This document shows positions 36,457 to 44,485 of a stretch of 64,000 bases of DNA, one piece after another (within the stretch, counting starts at the first letter, position 1; every line of letters begins with the position of its first letter). Origin of the DNA: Lutispora thermophila DSM 19022 (GTDB taxonomy: Bacteria; Bacillota; Clostridia; Lutisporales; Lutisporaceae); the NCBI RefSeq assembly GCF_900142105.1, contig NZ_FQZS01000006.1, positions 1-64,000 on the forward strand, given 5' to 3'. The notes beneath the pieces are model-generated. The model saw only the letters and a list, made by a program, of their open reading frames with translations, made no database searches and was not told the origin of the DNA. A program made the translations under genes and the position numbers.

Positions 36457-36963
36457 ATGAAAGAAAGGACAATTATGCTTTTTCCTAAATTCAGTAATAT
36501 TGATATCATAAATGAAATAAGGACAAAGTATGATCCTTTGGCAGATAAAGTGTTACCTCATATAACTTTAATTTTTCCTTTTAAAAGTGATTTTGGTACT
36601 AATGAAATAGAAAAATGGTTAGATACTGCTTTGAAAAATGTTAAGCCCTTTGAGGTTCAATTGCAGGGGTTTACAAAACAAGAAGATAAGTTTGGCAATT
36701 ATTTGTTCTTAAACATAGTTAAAGGCATGGATGATATAAAACAGATACAAGAAATGCTTATAGCTATGAAAAAGTTTGATTATCCTTACATACCCCACAT
36801 GACGGTAGGAAAATTTCAAACTAAGCAGGAATTAGATATGGCATATGATGAAGTAAAGAATATGAATGCATCATTTGCAACTATAATTGATAGGGTTTCA
36901 GTTGAAATAATAGGAGACAATGAGGTTTCTATTATAGAGATTGAGCATAAGTTGGGCTGTTAA
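36457..36963 (+). CDS. 2'-5' RNA ligase / LigT-like phosphoesterase family protein
   Basis: 168 aa with the two family H-x-T motifs, PHITLIFPF (about 34-42) and PHMTVGKF (about 109-116), which form the active site of the 2H phosphoesterase fold. Such proteins act on cyclic phosphates or 2'-5' linkages in RNA or nucleotides. The ATG at 36457 follows GGAGTGAT; a GTG at 36448 lies inside that site. It closes the aldehyde dehydrogenase operon. Confidence 0.88.
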   Translation: MKERTIMLFPKFSNIDIINEIRTKYDPLADKVLPHITLIFPFKSDFGTNEIEKWLDTALKNVKPFEVQLQGFTKQEDKFGNYLFLNIVKGMDDIKQIQEMLIAMKKFDYPYIPHMTVGKFQTKQELDMAYDEVKNMNASFATIIDRVSVEIIGDNEVSIIEIEHKLGC

Positions 36964-37049
36964 ATGACTAATGTCAAGAGAAATGTCTCCAGATATAGAA
37001 TCTATACGACAAGGTTTTGTCTGCTAAGCAAAGATTATAAAGATTGTAG

Positions 37050-37212
37050 AAATTATATAAGAGTATTTTATCATGATTGTGCTCATGAACTACCCTTGGC
37101 ATTATATTTTATTGCTTAAGTATACCTCTTGTGGTAATATAAGTATTATATTATAATAAGAGGAAATTTTTTAAAAAGTAATGAATTACTAATGATTTTA
37201 TTTTGTGTAATA
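37050..37212. repeat. Dispersed repeat B, copy 2, with internal terminator-like hairpin
   Basis: Homologous to 34609-34775. Its hairpin (37125-37140 with 37148-37163) has a different stem sequence but the same place and tail (AGGAAATTTTTT). It follows the 2'-5' ligase gene. The surrounding 36964-37273 holds no gene. Confidence 0.65.
37125..37172 (+). terminator. Intrinsic terminator after the 2'-5' ligase gene
   Basis: CCTCTTGTGGTAATAT pairs with ATATTATAATAAGAGG with one mismatch and wobbles, loop 7 bases, followed by TTTTTT. Confidence 0.75.
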
Positions 37213-37273
37213 GGAGTATCATTGACTTAAACTAACGGTATGGAATTATTTTAATAAAGGGGCAGATAAATAA

Positions 37274-38350
37274 ATGGAGAATATTTTTTGGGTGGAGGAA
37301 TGGGCAAAGGTAAGGCAGGATGAGGTTGTTCGATTGCCTGAGAGCTTTAAGGTTCATGAAAGTTTTTTAGAAGATATTTCAAAGATGGACTTTGAAACTT
37401 CATTTAGAGAAATATGGAACATGTATATCAGTATATATGGGGATATTGCCAAGGCTCCACAAATCTTTGGAGTGCCGCTTTATGAAATAGATAATTACAA
37501 TAACTTTACTGTACAAGCAAGAGAATCAAGAAATGCTCCATATCGCCCATTTAATCTGTTATATAACCTGTTGATTTCAGGAAGTTTTAATAATGGAGAA
37601 TTTATTATAGATATAAATGACTTTAAAGCAGTTAATAAGGTAAAAAATACTAATGTCCTTTTTGAAAGATTTAATGATTATGGATTCTTTTTTGAGGGAT
37701 TGAAAAATTATAAATTGTCAAATCAAAACATTTCAATGTTCTACCCTGATAATAAAAATGTCATGCCTGTTTTAAAACTCATGGCAGATAAAGCTCGTAT
37801 AACCAACAGACTTAATGATTTTTTTTCCTGCCACTATAAGCTGTTTCAGGATGATATGAATACTGCAAATTACGGAGTCGGTATAGATATAGTTGCTGAT
37901 AAAATGCATACCAAGAAAGAACAGGAATTCATATATGAAATGGATGCTATACTGAGAGAAATTGGATATTATGCACAACCTAAAATATGGAATGAAGGGC
38001 CTGGGTATGCTTATTATGATAAGGAAAGTGTAATGAGAAACAATGGTCCATATCATTATTTGATGCTGTCATGGAAGACAAAGCTTATTCTATATCTTCG
38101 TATAAGAAATGCTTCAGCGTGTTTAGAGTACCTCAAACATTGTCCTGATACAGTGAAGCAAATATTTCTAAGAGGAGACAACGGATGCAAGAATAAGCTT
38201 AATGGCACATGCAAATTCGGGCAGGAGTATACAATTGATGGCAATACCTATTGGAGATGTGGTTGTTGCAATGCTCCCTTTTATTTTACTCCGATAAAGG
38301 ATGATATTCCACACTATATCAAACTGGTTGAGTTGGGATTGAAAAAATAA
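37274..38350 (+). CDS. Unknown protein with Cys-rich C-terminus
   Basis: 358 aa, soluble, no family that I recognise. The last 60 residues hold six Cys (GCKNKLNGTCKFGQEY, then WRCGCCNAPF) that could bind zinc or an iron-sulfur cluster. Aromatic residues are abundant. The ATG has a weak GGGGCAG site upstream. It is followed 70 bases later by a GyrI-like protein gene on the same strand, possibly one unit. Confidence 0.65.
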   Translation: MENIFWVEEWAKVRQDEVVRLPESFKVHESFLEDISKMDFETSFREIWNMYISIYGDIAKAPQIFGVPLYEIDNYNNFTVQARESRNAPYRPFNLLYNLLISGSFNNGEFIIDINDFKAVNKVKNTNVLFERFNDYGFFFEGLKNYKLSNQNISMFYPDNKNVMPVLKLMADKARITNRLNDFFSCHYKLFQDDMNTANYGVGIDIVADKMHTKKEQEFIYEMDAILREIGYYAQPKIWNEGPGYAYYDKESVMRNNGPYHYLMLSWKTKLILYLRIRNASACLEYLKHCPDTVKQIFLRGDNGCKNKLNGTCKFGQEYTIDGNTYWRCGCCNAPFYFTPIKDDIPHYIKLVELGLKK

Positions 38351-38420
38351 TGAAGCTTAATAAAACAAGCCTTTGTGTTCTTAGTGATTTATTGAACTTG
38401 TATAAAAAGGAGGATTGGCT

Positions 38421-38939
38421 GTGAGTGAAAAAATTAGTTTTGAAGTGCAAAATTTTAAAGCAGTTAGGTTTATAGGCAAAGAAGTAATTGTAGGAAGGAA
38501 GAATCCTGTTCCAGATTTATGGGAAAGGATGTTGACCGATGGTACAAATGATTTTCTTCAAAATCTTCCTCAGAGAGTATCCCCATTGGGAGATACCATT
38601 GGATGGATGGGTGACTACAATCCACAGACAAAAGAGTTTGTTTATATTGCGGGGATATTTGCCGAGCCTAATGCTAATGTTCCAGATGGATTTTCTTATC
38701 GTGACATTCCCGATTGCTTAATGGGAATTGGTTGGATTGAAGGAAATACTCCTGAATTGCATAAAGGAGCCCATGTTAAGACAGAGAAGATAATGAGAGC
38801 CAATGGGTATGTGCCGGATTATTCAATTGTTGGGATTTCAATGGAATACTACTCATTCCATAAGTATGCAAATGTTAAAGAAGATGGAAAGAACACCTTT
38901 ACTTTTGGTTATTATATACCCTGCAAAAAAAATGTTTAA
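38421..38939 (+). CDS. GyrI-like / effector-binding domain protein
   Basis: 172 aa stand-alone ligand-binding domain of the GyrI/Rob C-terminal type: FEVQNFKAVRFIGKEV at the start, YIAGIFAEPNANVPDGFSYRDIPD in the middle. Such proteins bind or hydrolyse small hydrophobic molecules. The GTG at 38421 lies seven bases after AAGGAGG; the TTG at 38415 is too close. It has no DNA-binding domain of its own. Confidence 0.8.
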   Translation: MSEKISFEVQNFKAVRFIGKEVIVGRKNPVPDLWERMLTDGTNDFLQNLPQRVSPLGDTIGWMGDYNPQTKEFVYIAGIFAEPNANVPDGFSYRDIPDCLMGIGWIEGNTPELHKGAHVKTEKIMRANGYVPDYSIVGISMEYYSFHKYANVKEDGKNTFTFGYYIPCKKNV

Positions 38940-38961
38940 GCTTCCATTACAAAGCATAATG

Positions 38962-39276
38962 TTATTTCAAAACATTGTGAGATCTTGCAATTGTAGAGTG
39001 ATCTGGAGCCTTACGACCAGCTAAGAGCCACATAAAGTTAATGTCTATTTTGAAGGAGTTTTCAATTTTTCTGTTGGAATAGATGTTGTTCATGTATGCA
39101 TAGGTTAGAACTTTGAATAGGATTTTAGGTTCAACTGCGGAATTTCTTCTGATGGATGAGTATGCCCTGTATAACTTATCGTAATTTAATCCCTCCAATA
39201 TGTGGCTTAGCAGTCGTACTGAATCATCCTCAGGAATAAGCATTTCAAAGTTTAATGGTAAAACAATTGATAACAC
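38962..39276 (-). pseudogene. N-terminal stump of an IS1182-type transposase
   Basis: 104 residues with LSHILEGLNYDKLYRAYSS, KILFKVLTYAYMNNIYSNRKIE and LLAGRKAPDHSTIARSH, the N-terminal part of IS1182/IS5-like transposases. The DDE catalytic domain is missing entirely and the frame ends just after. An insertion element once sat here; no terminal repeats could be defined. Confidence 0.85.
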
Positions 39277-39343
39277 TTATTAAATTCTGCATAATTTTTA
39301 TTGTATAGTTTTGTGGGTAGCATAAATTAATTATATTGAATTT

Positions 39344-39376
39344 ACGGGTTCTTCGGGACTCGTGTTTTTTGTTTTT
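39344..39376 (+). terminator. UUCG-type terminator hairpin
   Basis: ACGGGTTC and GGACTCGT pair around a TTCG tetraloop (39344-39363), followed by GTTTTTTGTTTTT. It sits beside the transposase stump and would block read-through toward the FadR-type regulator. Confidence 0.85.
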
Positions 39377-39380
39377 GGAT

Positions 39381-39432
39381 AAATTAAGAAGGCTGCTGCC
39401 CAACTAACTATTTATCAGTTGTGCAACAGCCT
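39381..39432. repeat. Dispersed hairpin repeat A, copy 2
   Basis: AAATTAAGAAGGCTGCTGC, CAACTAACTA and TCAGTTGTGCAACAGCCT match 21551-21603 along the whole length. Stem positions differ in compensating pairs (GGCTT/AAGCC there, GGCTG/CAGCC here). There is no T-run here, so it is not simply a terminator. Confidence 0.75.
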
Positions 39433-39503
39433 CTCCGTTAAAAGCATTTCAAGAAAGACTTCCTTGATTGCTAAAAATGCTTTCATAAGAACCCTATATG
39501 GTA

Positions 39504-39533
39504 TTGACATATTAAAATGAAAATTGTTAAAAT
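39504..39533 (+). promoter_or_regulatory. Promoter of the FadR-type regulator
   Basis: TTGACA (39504-39509) and TAAAAT (39528-39533) with an 18-base spacer. Transcription would begin near 39540, which places the operator next to it and supports the downstream start codon at 39592. Confidence 0.7.
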
Positions 39534-39542
39534 TATATCAAA

Positions 39543-39555
39543 ACTGGTCGGACCA
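39543..39555. promoter_or_regulatory. FadR/GntR-type operator
   Basis: CTGGTCGGACCAG is a perfect 6-bp dyad around one base and fits the TGGT-N-ACCA consensus of FadR-subfamily repressors. It overlaps the expected start of transcription, as for an autorepressor. Confidence 0.7.
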
Positions 39556-39591
39556 GATGAAGATTTAAATAAACTAAAGAGGAAGGGTTTT

Positions 39592-40308
39592 ATGAAATCT
39601 GTTAAAAAAAAGCCTGTGCCTACACATAAAGAAGTTTTTGTAAAAAGGATCACCAGAGAAATCCTTTCTGGAAAATGGAATCCAGGTGATAAACTGCCAT
39701 CAGAGCGTGAATTGGCAGCTGAAATGGGAATGGGAAAAACGGTAGTCCATAACGGTTTTGAACAATTGGCTGCCATGGGATTGGTTTATATCAAGCCGAA
39801 ATCAGGCATTTTTGTAGCTGATTATATGAAAACAGGAAATATTGAAACTCTTAATGCTATTGTTAACCTTAACGGAGATGAATTAGGCCGGGATGTTGTG
39901 GAAGCTATTCTGGATCTTCGCCTTGCCATTGAAGGAATGGCATTACGGGCATTATGCCTTTGCAGAAGTGAAGATGATATTGCACACTTGAGATCTATTA
40001 CTGAAGACATCAGGGATTGTTCTGATAATATGGGAGTGGAAGAGTTGGCAGAACGCTTTTTTCTCTGGCATCGTGAAATATGTATTTTAAGTGGAAAAAG
40101 TGTACTTACGCTGTTCATGAATACTGTTCACGATGTTTCCATCGCGTTTTGGGTCAAGTATCTAAGGATGTATGGTACTTCCTTTGCCATTGAGCGATTG
40201 GAACGGTTCATAGGATTCATCGAGGCCCGTGATTGCGAAGGCGCATATAATTTGTTGGCTACGGGTATTGATGACTATCTGGCTAACCTTGAAAAGCAAA
40301 CAATGTAA
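39592..40308 (+). CDS. FadR-subfamily (GntR) transcriptional regulator
   Basis: 238 aa. Winged helix at about 15-80 (GDKLPSERELAAEMGMGKTVVHNGFEQLAAMGL), then the all-helical FCD domain with a metal/carboxylate pocket (EAILDLRLAIEGMA, FHxE replaced here by WHREI). The start at 39592 follows GAGGAAGGG and lies after the promoter and operator; an ATG at 39517 would lie inside the promoter. It is the probable repressor of itself and of the iron-sulfur flavoprotein-hypAB genes 90 bases downstream, responding to a carboxylate metabolite. Confidence 0.9.
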   Translation: MKSVKKKPVPTHKEVFVKRITREILSGKWNPGDKLPSERELAAEMGMGKTVVHNGFEQLAAMGLVYIKPKSGIFVADYMKTGNIETLNAIVNLNGDELGRDVVEAILDLRLAIEGMALRALCLCRSEDDIAHLRSITEDIRDCSDNMGVEELAERFFLWHREICILSGKSVLTLFMNTVHDVSIAFWVKYLRMYGTSFAIERLERFIGFIEARDCEGAYNLLATGIDDYLANLEKQTM

Positions 40309-40398
40309 ATTCTATTTGAAAGATGATCACATAAAATTGATTTCCTGACGCAACAATGCGTCTGTAATATAGATAACTTAAAGAAAGGGTGGGTAATT

Positions 40399-43188
40399 GT
40401 GAGTAAGCAGACCAAGTCTAACATGCCATTGGATGAGAGCAAACTGTCCTTTGAGATTCCACGTACTGATGCGCCTCGAGAAAAGATAATTAAGCTGGGA
40501 AAAATGATCACTGATCGCCTTCCTGCAAAGTTGAAAGGCGTCACAGGAGATGACCCGGAGTACTGGGGTCTTGCCGGTTTGGTTACCGATGAGATGGCAG
40601 ATGTTGCTTTAAAAATGGGAGTACGTAAGCCTAAAACACTGAAGGAACTTGTAAAGCTGACAGGCAAGGATGAAGAATATTTGGAGAAGATACTGCAAGA
40701 AATGGCGTACATTGGCCTTATAGAGTACAATTGGGAAAATCCTAGGCATGAAAAGCAGTATGTGCTTCCACGATTTGTTCCTGGCAGTGCAGAATTTTTT
40801 AATATGCGCAAATCACAAATTGAAGAGCATCCTGAGGTTACTGCTTTTTTTGAACGCATGACATTCCTTCCCTTGGAGAAGGTTACGCCAATGGTACCTC
40901 CAGGAGGTGCTGGCATCGGAATGCATGTCATACCGGTGGAAAAAGCCATTGAGACGGAAAACCAATCCGTAAGCGTGGAACATATTTCCTACTGGTTGAA
41001 GAAGTATGAGGGCAAGTACGCTAAAAGCATGTGTTCCTGTCGTGCAAGCCGAGCCAAGCTGGGTGAAGGCTGTGGTGACGATGTAGAAAGCTGGTGTATT
41101 GCTGTTGGGGATATGGCGGACTACATAGTGGAGACAGACCGTGGTCAGTACATAACTTATGATGAAGTGTTAGATATCCTCAAACAGGCGGAGGATAACG
41201 GTTTTGTCCATCAGATTACCAACATAGACGGAGAAAACAAGATTTTTGCCATATGCAATTGCAATGTTAATGTATGCAACGCTTTGCGTACTTCCCAGCT
41301 TTTTAATACTCCCAATTTGAGCCGCAGTGCTTATGTTGCAAGAGTTGAGAGTGAGAAGTGTGTAGCTTGTGGTCGTTGTGTGGAGCATTGTCCTGCCGGT
41401 GCCGTAAAACTCGGACAGAAACTCTGCACAAAGGATGGTCCTATTGAATACCCACGAGTTGAGCTTCCAGATGATACGCCATGGGGACCGGAAAAATGGA
41501 GTATCGATTATAGAGATAAAAACCGCATCAATTGTTATGATACAGGTACATCTCCCTGCAAGACTGCTTGCCCAGCCCATATTGCAGTTCAAGGCTATCT
41601 GAAACTGGCGGCACAGGGTAGATACCGTGATGCATTGCAACTGATAAAGAGAGAAAATCCTTTCCCAGCAGTTTGTGGTCGAATCTGCAACAGACGATGT
41701 GAGGATGCATGTACCCGCGGTACGGTAGATCAGGCTGTTGCCATCGATGAAGTAAAACGATTTATTGCTCAGCAAGATTTGGATGCCAAGACTCGATATA
41801 TACCTGAGCCTATCATACCTAAGGTTGGAGGCAGTTTTGAAGAAAAAATCGCCATTATTGGAGGAGGTCCTGCAGGTATGACCTGTGCATTCTTCCTTGC
41901 AGAAAAGGGCTATAAACCTACGGTGTTTGAGAAGGAATCCAGACCAGGCGGCATGCTTATGAACGGAATACCGTCATTCCGATTGGAGAAAGACGTGGTT
42001 GAAGCAGAAATTGATATTCTTCGTGAAATGGGCGTTGAGTTTAAATGCGGCGTTGAAGTTGGCAAGGATATCACCATTGACGAGTTGCGTCGTCAAGGTT
42101 ATAAAGGTTTCTACATAGCTGTTGGGCTTCAGAGCGGTGGCAAACTAAACATTCCTGGTTCAAATAGTGAAGGAGTTGTATCGGGTATAGATTTCATGCG
42201 AAAGGTCAATTTAGAAGGTAATACTAAACTTAGTGGCAAAGTTGTTGTCATAGGAGGTGGCAATGTTGCCTGTGATGTAGCTCGGACTGCCCTCCGATGC
42301 AACGCTGAAAGCGTCAGCATGTATTGCCTTGAGGCTTATGATGAGATGCCATGCGGTGAGGAAGACCGTACTGAATGTGAGAAAGAAGGCATCATCATTC
42401 GGGCTGGATGGGGGCCTGTTGAAATTCTATCCAATAACGGCAAAACAACAGGTATTACATTTAAAAAGTGCTTGTCTGTGAAAGATAAAGATGGAAGATT
42501 TGCTCCTTCTTTCGATGAAAACATCACCGAAACTGTGGAATGCGATATGGTTTTCTACTGTATCGGTCAGAAAGCAGATTGGGGTAAATTGCTAGATGGT
42601 ACGAAGGTTGAGTTTAATCCCAACGGAACCATCAAGGCCGATCCTGTGACTTATCAGACTGCTGAGCCGGACATCTTTGTCGGAGGAGATGCCTATACAG
42701 GACCAAAATTCGCCATAGATGCCATTGCTGCCGGCAAGGAAGGTGCCATATCCTTGCACCGCTTTGTACAGCCCAATACCAGCTTGACAATTGGCCGCAA
42801 TCGTCGTCAGTTTATTGAGCTGGATAAGAATAATATTGTGATAGATACTGCCAATTTTGACAATTCGCCAAGACAGCGAATCGGTTATAACGAAGCTTTA
42901 GCAAAGACCTTCCGAGATGATCGTATTGGCTTCACGGAAGAACAGGTGAAAAAAGAAACAGCCCGTTGCCTTGGTTGTGGCGCATCAGTGGTCGATCCAA
43001 ACAAATGCATAGGCTGTGGTATATGTACTACAAAATGTGTTTTTGACGCCATCCACCTTTATCGTGAGCGTCCAGAGTGCAGCAAAATGGTTAGAAGTGA
43101 AGATAAGCTGAAAGTGATTCTGCCATATATGATTAAACGAGGATTGAAGATTAAGTTCAGCAGAAAGAAAGGAAAGAAAAATGCATGA
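40399..43188 (+). CDS. Large iron-sulfur flavoprotein oxidoreductase (GltD-like core with ferredoxin domains)
   Basis: 929 aa. Residues 1-310 are a less known region with a winged-helix-like part and scattered Cys (MCSCRASRAKLGEGCG, ICNCNVNVC). A ferredoxin motif follows (CVACGRCVEHCPAGAV, about 324-340). Next is a GltD/DPYD-like module: Cys-rich helical segment (CKTACPAHIAVQGYL, CGRICNRRCEDAC), FAD site IIGGGPAGMTCAFF (about 488-501) and NAD(P) site VVIGGGNVACDVA (about 614-626). A second ferredoxin unit closes the protein (CLGCGA, CIGCGICTTKC). It probably moves electrons between NAD(P)H and a partner. GTG start; ends overlapping hypA. Confidence 0.88.
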   Translation: MSKQTKSNMPLDESKLSFEIPRTDAPREKIIKLGKMITDRLPAKLKGVTGDDPEYWGLAGLVTDEMADVALKMGVRKPKTLKELVKLTGKDEEYLEKILQEMAYIGLIEYNWENPRHEKQYVLPRFVPGSAEFFNMRKSQIEEHPEVTAFFERMTFLPLEKVTPMVPPGGAGIGMHVIPVEKAIETENQSVSVEHISYWLKKYEGKYAKSMCSCRASRAKLGEGCGDDVESWCIAVGDMADYIVETDRGQYITYDEVLDILKQAEDNGFVHQITNIDGENKIFAICNCNVNVCNALRTSQLFNTPNLSRSAYVARVESEKCVACGRCVEHCPAGAVKLGQKLCTKDGPIEYPRVELPDDTPWGPEKWSIDYRDKNRINCYDTGTSPCKTACPAHIAVQGYLKLAAQGRYRDALQLIKRENPFPAVCGRICNRRCEDACTRGTVDQAVAIDEVKRFIAQQDLDAKTRYIPEPIIPKVGGSFEEKIAIIGGGPAGMTCAFFLAEKGYKPTVFEKESRPGGMLMNGIPSFRLEKDVVEAEIDILREMGVEFKCGVEVGKDITIDELRRQGYKGFYIAVGLQSGGKLNIPGSNSEGVVSGIDFMRKVNLEGNTKLSGKVVVIGGGNVACDVARTALRCNAESVSMYCLEAYDEMPCGEEDRTECEKEGIIIRAGWGPVEILSNNGKTTGITFKKCLSVKDKDGRFAPSFDENITETVECDMVFYCIGQKADWGKLLDGTKVEFNPNGTIKADPVTYQTAEPDIFVGGDAYTGPKFAIDAIAAGKEGAISLHRFVQPNTSLTIGRNRRQFIELDKNNIVIDTANFDNSPRQRIGYNEALAKTFRDDRIGFTEEQVKKETARCLGCGASVVDPNKCIGCGICTTKCVFDAIHLYRERPECSKMVRSEDKLKVILPYMIKRGLKIKFSRKKGKKNA

Positions 43189-43525
43189 GTTGGGAATCGC
43201 CTTTTATATAATTAAAGTCGTGGAAAGGGTTGCTGAAGACAATAAAGTCACTTCAGTTTCTAAAGTATCTTTAGAGTTGGGAGAGGTATCCGGTGTGATA
43301 CCCAAGGAGCTTGCTGACTGTTGGAAATGGGCAGTTAAGAAGAAAGAACTAATGAAAGATGCAGAGCTTCTTATCGAAAAGATAACTGCATTGACTTATT
43401 GTGAAAGCTGTGAAAATATATATGAAACTGTGCAACATGGTCGAATCTGTCCCCATTGTGGCAGTGAGCGGACTTATCTTGTGCAGGGAAATGAAATTAA
43501 CCTTAAAGAAATAGTTGCCTGTTAA
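43181..43525 (+). CDS. hypA: Hydrogenase maturation nickel chaperone HypA
   Basis: 114 aa. The N-terminal Met-His-Glu that binds nickel is present, and the zinc site is two Cys pairs, YCESCE (about 73-78) and ICPHCG (about 90-95). Normal HypA length. The start overlaps the flavoprotein stop by 8 bases. HypA hands nickel to hydrogenase or urease with HypB, the next gene; neither target enzyme is in the window. Confidence 0.94.
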   Translation: MHELGIAFYIIKVVERVAEDNKVTSVSKVSLELGEVSGVIPKELADCWKWAVKKKELMKDAELLIEKITALTYCESCENIYETVQHGRICPHCGSERTYLVQGNEINLKEIVAC

Positions 43526-43540
43526 GTGGAGGGATAACAT

Positions 43541-44212
43541 ATGGAAAAAGTCAGAATCATTGAAGTTAAGGAAAGTATTTTTGCAGATAACAACAAGGAA
43601 GCGGATCGTCTCCGAGAAGAACTAAAGAAGGAGAAAACTTTTCTCCTTAACCTTATGTCATCGCCTGGAAGTGGAAAAACCTCAGTACTAATACGTACCA
43701 TAGAAGCACTTAAGGATGATATGAGAATTGGTGTTATGGAGGCTGATATTGACTCCGCTGTAGATGCAGAGAAAATTGCCACCACTGGAGTCAAGTCCAT
43801 TCAACTCCATACTGGTGGTATGTGCCATTTGGATGCTGGCATGACTCAACAGGGATTGAGGGAAATAGGCACAAAGGATTTAGACCTGGTTTTGTTGGAA
43901 AATGTGGGTAATTTGGTGTGCCCTGCTGAGTTCGATACTGGTGCGGTGAAGAATGCCATGATTCTATCAGTTCCTGAGGGACATGATAAACCCCTGAAAT
44001 ATCCGCTGATTTTTACCGTTTGCGATGTTCTTATTATAAATAAAATTGATGTAATGCCTTATTTTGATTTTGATATAGACAAGGTTAAGGAATATGCATA
44101 TATGCGTAACCCTAAGCTGAAGATATTCCCCCTTTCAGCTAAGACAGGTGAAGGAATGGATGATTGGGTAGGTTGGCTCAGACAGCAAGTAAAGGAATGG
44201 AATCAGAATTAA
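43541..44212 (+). CDS. hypB: Hydrogenase nickel-incorporation GTPase HypB
   Basis: 223 aa. P-loop SSPGSGKTS (about 43-51), EADIDSAVDAEKI, then the metal-binding GGMCHLD (about 88-94) and NVGNLVCPAEFD, and NKID for guanine. It lacks the His-rich N-terminal nickel store of some HypB proteins. Works with HypA in nickel delivery. GGAGGGAT precedes the ATG. The usual hypCDEF genes do not follow. Confidence 0.95.
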   Translation: MEKVRIIEVKESIFADNNKEADRLREELKKEKTFLLNLMSSPGSGKTSVLIRTIEALKDDMRIGVMEADIDSAVDAEKIATTGVKSIQLHTGGMCHLDAGMTQQGLREIGTKDLDLVLLENVGNLVCPAEFDTGAVKNAMILSVPEGHDKPLKYPLIFTVCDVLIINKIDVMPYFDFDIDKVKEYAYMRNPKLKIFPLSAKTGEGMDDWVGWLRQQVKEWNQN

Positions 44213-44380
44213 AAATATTACAAAATGTAAAAAGTAAGGAAAAATTAGCGAAAAATGTTGTGGTAAAGATGGAAATAGGTTATAATGCAAATAAAGATAA
44301 ATATAAAATAGAAAGCTTGACAAAAGCCTAGAATTTTATGACAAAGGCTTAAGTTACATATTCTATACAATCGGCAGCAT

Positions 44381-44421
44381 GAAACCTCTATGAGACTAAT
44401 GCATAGAGGTTTCTTTTTTTT
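44381..44421 (+). terminator. Intrinsic terminator of the hypAB operon
   Basis: GAAACCTCTATG (44381-44392) pairs perfectly with CATAGAGGTTTC (44402-44413), followed by eight T. Confidence 0.93.
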
Positions 44422-44485
44422 AGATCCTTAAGTCAGGTTAAGAAAAAGCTGGGCTCAAAAGAAATGTTTAAAAGGAGATGTGGAA

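Noticed and set aside
36964-37273. Possible CRISPR-like or riboswitch structure in the hairpin-rich gap
   Set aside because: The repeat occurs once here and once 2.4 kb away, with no regular spacing or aptamer consensus; it is better described as a dispersed repeat.
40275-40949. 224-codon minus-strand open frame over the end of the FadR gene and the start of the flavoprotein gene
   Set aside because: It overlaps two well supported genes and their ribosome site; Ser-rich composition typical of antisense frames.
41170-41775. 201-codon minus-strand open frame inside the iron-sulfur flavoprotein gene
   Set aside because: It is antisense to conserved Cys motifs and FAD-module sequence and resembles no protein family.
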